A stretch of 21,036 bases of DNA from CAYHZL01 sp964361075. Its GTDB lineage: Bacteria > Bacteroidota > Ignavibacteria > UBA10030 > UBA8401. The notes under the pieces were generated by a model. The model saw only the letters and a list, made by a program, of their open reading frames with translations, did no database searches and was not told the origin of the DNA. The stretch lies in NCBI GenBank assembly GCA_964361075.1, contig CAYHZL010000038.1, positions 1-21,036 on the forward strand. The letters run 5' to 3'. Positions 15,782-21,036 of the stretch are shown piece by piece (within the stretch, counting starts at the first letter, position 1; the number at the start of each line of letters is the position of its first letter). Made by a program: the position numbers and the translations under genes.

Positions 15782-15797
15782 ACATTTCTACTTCCTT

Positions 15798-16424
15798 TTA
15801 AATTGTAATTTGCTGAACATCAACACTGTGAAAATTTTTTCTTGCATCATCCGACATTGAGCCTTTGAACAACACATTAAAAATTGTTCGGAATGCTTCT
15901 TCGGCAGAAAATGAATTCTGCACCAACACTTCAGGATTAATAATTCCTTGCACACAACTTAAGATCATCAACAGTAATATTTTTTCGTTTACATCATCGC
16001 GAAAAATTCCTTCTTCACGCGCTTGATGAATCATCTTTTCTACTTTGTTTAAAATCTGTTCGCGGCGAAATTTTTCTATTTCTTTCCACAACGATGGTGC
16101 AAACCGTTGTATGTCTGACTGAAAAGCTTTGCTCATCTTATTTGTTAACTTTCCTACCAAGGTCATCACATCTGCCATCTTTTCCACAAATGGTTTATTT
16201 GACGAAACAATTTCTTCCATTCTTTTTTCCATCGAACGCATTACAAGATGCACCGTTGCTCTCAGCAAATCATCTTTGCTCGGAAAAAATTTATAGAATG
16301 TTTTCTTGCTAACACCAAGTTCGCTGGAAAGTTCATCCATCGTAACTTTGTTAAAACCTGTTTGAAAAAAACGAAGCTGTGCTAGCTCTAACAATCTATC
16401 TTTTGATTCAAATTCAGTTGTCAT
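15798..16424 (-). CDS. TetR/AcrR-family transcriptional regulator, likely local repressor
   Basis: This 208-residue one-component regulator has a helix-turn-helix at about residues 27-46 (VTMDELSSELGVSKKTFYKF), followed by PSKDDLLRATV, the classic TetR pattern. The C-terminal ligand domain is divergent and does not identify the inducer. As first gene of the export operon it most likely represses its own promoter (16553-16581) and thus the exporter, and is released by a substrate of the pump. In E. coli the ybhGFSR exporter is likewise preceded by a TetR gene (cecR). The arrangement is the same although orthology of the regulator is not proven. Possible operator half-sites TAGTTTCC/GGAAACTA lie in the leader. 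Confidence 0.92.
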   Translation of the reverse strand: MTTEFESKDRLLELAQLRFFQTGFNKVTMDELSSELGVSKKTFYKFFPSKDDLLRATVHLVMRSMEKRMEEIVSSNKPFVEKMADVMTLVGKLTNKMSKAFQSDIQRFAPSLWKEIEKFRREQILNKVEKMIHQAREEGIFRDDVNEKILLLMILSCVQGIINPEVLVQNSFSAEEAFRTIFNVLFKGSMSDDARKNFHSVDVQQITI

Positions 16425-16465
16425 AATTATTGAGAAACCTTAATAGTGTATGTAGTTTCCTATTG

Positions 16466-16496
16466 ATAAAAATAAAAGCCACATATTGGCTTTATT
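16466..16496 (-). terminator. Hairpin with T-rich tail in the TetR leader, likely panB terminator
   Basis: On the minus strand AATAAAGCCA pairs with TGGCTTT-TATT around a 5-nt loop and is followed by TTTTTAT. The core AAAGCCA/TGGCTTT is perfect (16475-16481 and 16487-16493). It lies about 85 bp beyond the panB stop and would end the panB transcript. It is also downstream of the promoter at 16553-16581, so it could act as an attenuator for the exporter operon, or the palindrome could be a TetR operator. Confidence 0.6.
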
Positions 16497-16552
16497 AATT
16501 GCTATTTTTAGTGAAAGAACGACTGGAAACTATTATCGTTTACTACGTTTTC

Positions 16553-16581
16553 AATTTAATTCTTTTTTGTAACGTTGTCAA
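16553..16581 (-). promoter_or_regulatory. Sigma70-type promoter for the TetR/exporter operon
   Basis: On the minus strand a perfect -35 TTGACA (16581-16576) stands 17 bp from TAAATT (16558-16553), a 4-of-6 -10 match. The -35 box contains the panB stop codon (TGA of TTGACA). A start near 16546 gives a leader of about 120 nt before the TetR ATG at 16424, containing inverted GGAAACTA boxes (16525-16532, 16453-16460) and the hairpin at 16466-16496. Confidence 0.55.
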
Positions 16582-17396
16582 TAGCTCTCATCAGAAGTAG
16601 GGAATTTTTTTCCTTTCACCTCATCAATATATTGTTTGAAAGCTTTGCGCATTGTTCCTGCAACATCGGCGTACTTGCGAACGAAGCGCGGATGAAATTG
16701 TTCGTTCATGCCAAGCATATCATTCGTAACCAACACTTGTCCATCGCACGATGCGCCGGCACCAATGCCGATTGTTGCACACGAAACAGATTTTGTTACT
16801 TTTGCCGAAAGTGCTGAAGGAATTTTTTCGAGCACAATACCAAAAACACCCGCCTCGTCTAAAATTTTTGCATTGCTCAATAGTTGCTTTGCTTCAGCGG
16901 AATTTTTTGCACGCACTTCGTACGTACCAAACTTGTAAATAGATTGCGGTGTTAAACCTAAATGTCCCATCACCGGAATTCCAATATCAGTAAGTTGTTC
17001 AACAAGCCCTTTGATGCGTGCACCACCTTCCATCTTCACCGCTTCTGCGCCGGATTCTTTCAACATTCGTCCGCAATTGCGAACAGCTTCTTCGGTGTTC
17101 ACTTGATACGACATGAACGGCATATCGGCAACGAGCATCGCTCGCTTCACTGCGCGGCGTACGATCTTTGTGTGATAAATCATTTCATCAAGCGTTACAG
17201 GAATTGTTGTCTCCAGACCTTGCACTACATTTGCAACAGAATCACCAACCAGAATAATATCTACACCGGATTCATCGAGCAGCTTTGCCGTCGTATAATC
17301 ATACGCCGTCAGCATGGAAATTTTTTCACCGGCAGCTTTCATGGATGCAATAGTTTTTGTTGTTACTCGTTTAATTTCTTTTTGATGTGTGCTCAT
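16578..17396 (-). CDS. panB: 3-methyl-2-oxobutanoate hydroxymethyltransferase
   Basis: PanB adds a hydroxymethyl group from methylene-tetrahydrofolate to 2-oxoisovalerate, making ketopantoate, the first committed step to pantothenate and coenzyme A. The TIM-barrel motifs are intact: AYDYTTAK (31-38), VGDS with metal ligand D52, ADMPF with D91, KMEGG with K121/E123, GHLGLTPQS with H145, and LEKIP with E190. The ATG at 17396 (MSTHQKEIKR) was chosen because it matches family length (272 residues); an in-frame ATG at 17456 adds 20 unrelated residues inside the upstream gene. It lies 20 bp behind the lipoyl-transferase gene, so the two are probably co-transcribed. panC and panD are not in the window. 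Confidence 0.97.
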   Translation of the reverse strand: MSTHQKEIKRVTTKTIASMKAAGEKISMLTAYDYTTAKLLDESGVDIILVGDSVANVVQGLETTIPVTLDEMIYHTKIVRRAVKRAMLVADMPFMSYQVNTEEAVRNCGRMLKESGAEAVKMEGGARIKGLVEQLTDIGIPVMGHLGLTPQSIYKFGTYEVRAKNSAEAKQLLSNAKILDEAGVFGIVLEKIPSALSAKVTKSVSCATIGIGAGASCDGQVLVTNDMLGMNEQFHPRFVRKYADVAGTMRKAFKQYIDEVKGKKFPTSDESY

Positions 17397-17416
17397 AATG
17401 TTTATCCGATTTGAAA

Positions 17417-18184
17417 TTACTGCATGACTGCTGTTTCTTGAAAAGAAATGTTCCATTGTTTTTCAAAACCATTTCTCACCGCTGTTACAATTTCATCAAA
17501 ATTAACGTTGCGTTGTAAAATAGTTGAAAGATCAGTTGTCTTTTCTTCCATCTCATGTTGAAGAGTTTCAATCAACGCCGCATCGTCTGTTCGAATACAT
17601 TCGTTCAGCAAGCGATGTGTGGTATTTAAAAGGATTGAACCATGCTGCAAAATTATTTCCGGCTTTCCTTGTTCAGCAAATCGCCGTTGCGCACTACCAA
17701 CAAGTTTTTTTCCGTTCGATTGAATTTCGTAACGAGCTGAACTTGTAAAACATGGAATTGATGTTCGCTGTTTGTACAACAACGAAAAATTCGGTTGAGT
17801 TGCAGCAAGTTCAATGTTTGCACCCAGTGAAGTCAATCCATGAACAAGCGCCGTATTAATATGATGATACAATTCGGAAAGAGATTTACCATTTGCAAAC
17901 ATCACAACACTGTACGTTACTTCATCTGCATGAAGAATTGCTCTGCCGCCGGTTGTTCGACGAACAATATCAATTCCACGCTCGGCACATTTCTTTTCAT
18001 CAATATCTTTCATCTGCTGATGATAACCCAGAGAAATTGCGAAGGGCTTCCAACCATAGACGCGCACTGTTTGCGGAATGCTTCCTTCCTGCAACTGCAA
18101 TACAAGATTTTCATCACACTGCATATTATCAAAACCGGAATTAAAACCGGTGTTAAGAAATTGCCATGTGGTAGGTGATGCCAT
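17417..18184 (-). CDS. Lipoate/octanoate transferase of the LplA/LipM family
   Basis: The 255-residue cytoplasmic enzyme belongs to the biotin/lipoate A/B ligase fold. The signature RRTTGGRAILH (75-85) forms the acyl-AMP or acyl binding loop. GKKLVGSAQRR (158-168) carries the conserved lysine K160/K161 region. C145 in SIPCFTSSARYEI, followed by IILQHGSILL, strongly resembles octanoyltransferase LipM of Bacillus, whose catalytic cysteine lies in the same context. I therefore favour octanoyl transfer onto the GcvH or dehydrogenase lipoyl domain over an ATP-dependent ligase. The C-terminal LplA accessory domain is absent, consistent with this. It sits just upstream of panB, a cofactor-biosynthesis pairing. 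Confidence 0.85.
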   Translation of the reverse strand: MASPTTWQFLNTGFNSGFDNMQCDENLVLQLQEGSIPQTVRVYGWKPFAISLGYHQQMKDIDEKKCAERGIDIVRRTTGGRAILHADEVTYSVVMFANGKSLSELYHHINTALVHGLTSLGANIELAATQPNFSLLYKQRTSIPCFTSSARYEIQSNGKKLVGSAQRRFAEQGKPEIILQHGSILLNTTHRLLNECIRTDDAALIETLQHEMEEKTTDLSTILQRNVNFDEIVTAVRNGFEKQWNISFQETAVMQ

Positions 18185-18262
18185 GAATATAATTTATAAA
18201 ATTATCGAGTCGCTTTAGTTGAAATTTTTCTATTCAGTAGTCATGGCGTTACTGAAAAATGA

Positions 18263-19063
18263 TTATTCGGAATGAGAACGACGAGCGGTAATAATGCCGC
18301 GCTGTGCTTTTGAAATAAAATCAAGAACGGTTTGCACTTCTGGTGTGATTGTCATTGTCGCTTTAATTTTTTCGACACCTTGACTAACATTGAGATTGGA
18401 AAGATACAATATGCGGTACGCATCGTTGAGAGAATCAATCGCTCCTTTTGAAAAACCGCGACGGCGCAAACCAATGATGTTCAACCGTTCAAAAGAAACA
18501 GGCCAGCCGCCAGCCATAATGTACGGCGGGATATCTTTCGGTACGCGGAAATGGCCGCCAACCATTGTGTATGCACCAATTGTTACGAACTGATGAATTG
18601 CCGTGAGTCCGCCAATAATTGCAAAATCCTGAATTGTTACATGCCCCGCCATTTGCACAGAGTTGGCGATGATAACATTGTTGCCGATGATACAATCGTG
18701 AGCGATGTGTGCGTACGCCATCAACAAACAATTACTTCCCACAGATGATTTGAGATGTTGTTTCGCAGTGCCACGGTTGAGTGTGCAGAATTCACGAATC
18801 GTAGAGTTGTCGCCAAGTTCAAATGTTGTCGGCTCATTTTTATATGACAAATCTTGTGGAGGAGAAGAGACAGCAACACCCTGATAAATTTTACAATTCT
18901 TGCCAATGCGCGCACCGTTTTGAATTGTAGCATGTGGTCCAATCCAAGTGCCTTCACCAATAATAACATCATCTTCAATAACTGTATACGGTCCAACAAC
19001 GGCACCGTCGGCAATTTGTGCTTTGTTACTTACAATTGCAGTTGTATGAATTTGAGTCGCCAT
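18263..19063 (-). CDS. lpxA: Acyl-ACP--UDP-N-acetylglucosamine O-acyltransferase
   Basis: LpxA performs the first step of lipid A synthesis, transferring a 3-hydroxyacyl chain to UDP-GlcNAc. The protein is a left-handed parallel beta helix of hexapeptide repeats (for example AVVGPYTVIEDDVIIGEGTWIGPHATI) with a C-terminal helical domain. The catalytic histidine is H122 in AHIAHDC, and AIIGGLTAIHQFVTIGAYTMVGG is the strongly conserved block after it. The ATG at 19063 gives 266 residues, normal for the family; an upstream TTG at 19084 would add seven residues and is less likely. It lies downstream of lpxC-fabZ on the same strand, but a 401-bp spacer with a palindromic element intervenes, so it may need its own promoter. 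Confidence 0.97.
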   Translation of the reverse strand: MATQIHTTAIVSNKAQIADGAVVGPYTVIEDDVIIGEGTWIGPHATIQNGARIGKNCKIYQGVAVSSPPQDLSYKNEPTTFELGDNSTIREFCTLNRGTAKQHLKSSVGSNCLLMAYAHIAHDCIIGNNVIIANSVQMAGHVTIQDFAIIGGLTAIHQFVTIGAYTMVGGHFRVPKDIPPYIMAGGWPVSFERLNIIGLRRRGFSKGAIDSLNDAYRILYLSNLNVSQGVEKIKATMTITPEVQTVLDFISKAQRGIITARRSHSE

Positions 19064-19114
19064 AGTTATTCTCGAACCATTCAACGTTACAAAGTTTTTT
19101 TGAATGATTTTTTG

Positions 19115-19446
19115 TAACTCCTACTCAGCGTTATTGTTGATTCAAAAAATCCCTCCGCCAAAAAGACGGCGGACTTACAGCCTGTTTCCCCCTTTTCAAG
19201 GGGGATTACCACCAATGCAGTCAGGTTAGCGAATAGTCACACTGAGCGACGTTCCGACAGTGCTTCGACTCATCCTAAAAAACAGGATTCGCTCAGCATG
19301 ACTGTCGGAACGGAGTCGAAGTGTATCCTTAACCTGACAACATTGGGGATTACCACGCTCTTATTCCCCCTTGAAAAGGGGGCGAGGGGGATTTCTTTAT
19401 TTTCTTTTGGAAATACTGAAATTGCAAAAAAAACGCTGAGTAGTTA
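19115..19446. mobile_element. Large nested-palindrome element with TAACTACTCAG ends (element C)
   Basis: This fills most of the 401-bp gap between lpxC-fabZ and lpxA. The outer arms CTACTCAGCGTT (19121-19132) and AACGCTGAGTAG (19432-19443) match perfectly over 12 bp; the right end reads TAACTACTCAG on the minus strand and the left TAACTCCTACTCAG. Inside are GTCAGGTTA/TAACCTGAC (19220-19228, 19330-19338), GTTCCGACAGT/ACTGTCGGAAC (19251-19261, 19301-19311), CTGAGCGA/TCGCTCAG (19242-19249, 19289-19296) and CTTCGACTC/GAGTCGAAG (19263-19271, 19313-19321). There are also two C5-run hairpins that are inverted copies of each other (19188-19204, 19366-19382) and a 12-bp direct repeat GGGGATTACCAC (19201-19212, 19345-19356). 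No credible gene lies within. The remainder of the gap, 19064-19114, holds only the lpxA leader with a 7-bp CATTCAA/TTGAATG inverted repeat. Confidence 0.7.
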
Positions 19447-19464
19447 TGATTTTATTTTTTTGAA

Positions 19465-20871
19465 TTATGTTTTCGGTCTATCTACAATTGTTGCCATCAA
19501 TTCAGCTTCGCAAACAAGTTGTCCATCAACAAATGCTTTTCCGTGCATCACACACACCTTGCTGCGCCGGTGGACCATCGTTAATTCGTACACAAGCTGG
19601 TCGCCGGGATGAACAGTTTTTCTGAACTTTGCATTATTAATTCCCATAAAGAAAACAAGTTTGCCTTCTTGATCGGCAGAACCATCGAGCAGCAACACGC
19701 CGCCGGCTTGCGCCATTCCTTCTATAATAAGAACACCGGGCATCACAGGAGCACCGGGAAAATGTCCTTGAAAAAATTGCTCGTTGAACGTTACATTCTT
19801 CACGCCAACAATTTTTTCTCCAAGTTGAAAATCAATAATTTTATCGACAAGTAAAAACGGATAACGATGCGGAAGAATGCGCTGCAGTGCCGTTACATCA
19901 AATACAACTCCCTCTTTTTTCTCGTGTTGATATTTTTTGATAATTTTTTTCTGTTGATATAATTTTCTCACAACTTTTGCAAACTCAACATTGCTTGCAT
20001 GTCCGGGACGCGCAGCAAGAATGTGCCCTTTGAGAGGAACGCCAATCAATGCAAGATCGCCGAGCATGTCGAGAAGTTTATGACGGGCAGGTTCGTTTTT
20101 AAAATAGAGTTGTTTGTTATTCAACGGCTGACCGTGCCCGCCGAGAAACACAGATGATTTGATTCCAAGTGTATCGGCAATGCGGCGCAATTCTTCATCG
20201 GGCATTTCACGATCAGAAATAACTATTGCATTATCAAGACTGCCGCCCTTAATCAATCCGGCTTCGCGCAATTGTTCAACTTCATGCAAGAAACAAAACG
20301 TGCGGCACATCGAAAACTCGGGTATAAATTCTTTTTCTAAATCGAATAATCCGGTGTGTTGGCTTCCAAGCGCAGGATTGTTGTAATCAACCAACACAGT
20401 AATACGAAAATCATCTGTCGGCAGCGCGACAATGTGAACACCCTTCGCTTCATCTTTGTATTCAATCGGTTGATCAATAACAAGATAATCTTTCGGTGCA
20501 TCTTGAATATCAAACTCAGCCTGCAACAGCACATCAACGTATGGTTTCGCGCTGCCATCACCGATGGGCGGTTCCATGTTATCGAGATCAATAATGATAT
20601 TATCAATTTGCAAACCAACAATTGCCGCCAGCACATGCTCTGTTGTATAGACGCGCGCCTCACCAATACCAATTGTTGTTCCGCGCGCGATATCAACAAC
20701 GTGGTCAACATCAGCAGGAATTTCCGGCGAGCCGCCGATATCCACACGACGAAAACGAATGCCGTAATTTTCCGGTGCGGGACGAAACGTCATCGTGCAT
20801 TGTGTGCCCGTGTGTAAACCAACACCGGACATTGAAACAGGTTTTTTAATCGTACGTTGTTGAACAAGCAT
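19465..20871 (-). CDS. lpxC-fabZ: Bifunctional LpxC deacetylase / FabZ (3R)-hydroxyacyl-ACP dehydratase fusion
   Basis: The 468-residue protein joins two enzymes. Residues 1-310 are LpxC, the zinc deacetylase that commits the cell to lipid A. They show E78-H79 (TTEHVLAA), zinc ligands H264 and D268 (ARHKLLDMLGD) and H291 (GHASN), with spacing about 26 residues longer than in E. coli, reflecting an insertion. Residues 325-468 are FabZ, dehydratase of fatty-acid elongation: LPHRYPFLLVD, then H370 in GHFPGAPVMPG and E384 in IIEGMAQAGG. LpxC and FabZ compete for the same hydroxyacyl pool, so a fusion fixes their ratio. This fusion is known in Bacteroidota and Chlorobi and is a good lineage marker. 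All catalytic residues are intact. Confidence 0.98.
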   Translation of the reverse strand: MLVQQRTIKKPVSMSGVGLHTGTQCTMTFRPAPENYGIRFRRVDIGGSPEIPADVDHVVDIARGTTIGIGEARVYTTEHVLAAIVGLQIDNIIIDLDNMEPPIGDGSAKPYVDVLLQAEFDIQDAPKDYLVIDQPIEYKDEAKGVHIVALPTDDFRITVLVDYNNPALGSQHTGLFDLEKEFIPEFSMCRTFCFLHEVEQLREAGLIKGGSLDNAIVISDREMPDEELRRIADTLGIKSSVFLGGHGQPLNNKQLYFKNEPARHKLLDMLGDLALIGVPLKGHILAARPGHASNVEFAKVVRKLYQQKKIIKKYQHEKKEGVVFDVTALQRILPHRYPFLLVDKIIDFQLGEKIVGVKNVTFNEQFFQGHFPGAPVMPGVLIIEGMAQAGGVLLLDGSADQEGKLVFFMGINNAKFRKTVHPGDQLVYELTMVHRRSKVCVMHGKAFVDGQLVCEAELMATIVDRPKT

Positions 20872-20896
20872 ATTTAAAACTCCGAATTAACAATTA

Positions 20897-20935
20897 CCAA
20901 ATTTCAAATCACAATGTTATCGTTCTGAAATTTGG
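20897..20935. promoter_or_regulatory. Inverted repeat in the lpxC-fabZ leader
   Basis: CCAAATTTCA (20897-20906) and TGAAATTTGG (20926-20935) are a perfect 10-bp inverted repeat with a 19-nt loop, located 26-64 bp before the start codon. A TATAAT box on the minus strand (20944-20939) lies just upstream, without a convincing -35. The repeat could be a leader hairpin or a dimeric operator at the transcription start. There is no T-run, so it is not a terminator. Confidence 0.4.
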
Positions 20936-20966
20936 ATAATTATATTTTGCAATCTGTTATTTATTG

Positions 20967-21036
20967 TAACTACACAGCGTAATTGTTTATTCAAAAAATC
21001 CCTCCGCCAAAAAGACGGCGGACTTACAGCCTAACC
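20967..21036. mobile_element. Third TAACTACTCAG-type element (element D), cut by window end
   Basis: It begins TAACTACACAG at 20967 and matches the left part of element C closely: the run from ATTCAAAAAATCC through the CCGCC/GGCGG hairpin to ACTTACAGCCT is identical in both (20989-21032 against 19140-19183). Beyond ACAGCCT the two diverge, with TAACC here and GTTTCC there. The other end is outside the window. Confidence 0.7.

Noticed and set aside
17397..17456. 20-residue extension of PanB
   Set aside because: It lies inside the 3' end of the lipoyl-transferase gene and does not resemble PanB N-termini.
18233..18256. TTCAGTA/TACTGAA hairpin after lpxA as a terminator
   Set aside because: The stem is only 7 bp with AT-rich pairs and is followed by TAGAAAAATTT rather than a T-run.
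19298..19612. 104-codon plus-strand frame in the lpxA-lpxC gap
   Set aside because: It runs through the palindromic element and then antisense to the FabZ end; no domain pattern or ribosome site.

Overview
The window looks like a chromosomal piece of a Gram-negative bacterium of the FCB group (Bacteroidota, Chlorobiota or Ignavibacteriota-like). The best marker is a single gene encoding LpxC fused to FabZ, an arrangement typical of that group. An adjacent lpxA, a patatin/Omp85 outer-membrane protein and two lipoproteins confirm an outer membrane. The DNA is fairly AT-rich. Two good sigma70-type promoters (-35/-10 with 17-bp spacers) are visible rather than the TTTG/TAnnTTTG form of classical Bacteroidia, which hints at the Chlorobi/Ignavibacteria side. 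That lower rank is inference. All genes lie on the minus strand except the patatin gene (7169-9940).

Layout, read in the direction of minus-strand transcription (right to left). At 21036-18263 are lipid A genes: lpxC-fabZ, then lpxA, separated by a 400-bp spacer full of nested palindromes. At 18184-16578 are a LipM/LplA-type lipoyl-pathway transferase and panB, a cofactor pair. At 16424-9937 is an export operon: TetR regulator, HlyD-like lipoprotein adaptor, ABC ATPase, small membrane protein, second ABC ATPase and two ABC-2 permeases. It matches the E. coli cecR-ybhGFSR plan, but with the double ATPase YbhF split into two genes and a four-helix membrane protein between them. The operon ends tail-to-tail with the patatin gene, overlapping it by 4 bp. 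At 7168-6506 are a 39-codon small ORF, a small zinc-ribbon membrane protein with a strong Shine-Dalgarno and terminator, and a promoter embedded in a palindrome. At 6505-3137 are a REC-histidine kinase hybrid, an isoaspartyl peptidase and an RsmB-type rRNA methyltransferase, tightly spaced. At 2976-959 are a TPR-like lipoprotein, a DUF58 protein and a class I methyltransferase. At 767-1 is the 5' part of uvrA.

The most unusual content is between the genes. At least six palindrome-rich repeat elements sit in the spacers. Two complete elements (11075-11233, 19115-19446) and one cut by the window end (from 20967) share the terminal motif TAACTACTCAG or a close variant, yet carry different palindromic interiors, as expected of a small non-coding mobile (MITE-like) family. 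A second family has GTCATTGCGAG-type ends (3021-3116, 13742-13833). Two spacers carry 7-bp tandem repeats next to start codons (1490-1538, 14779-14820). No tRNA, rRNA, CRISPR array or transposase gene was seen.
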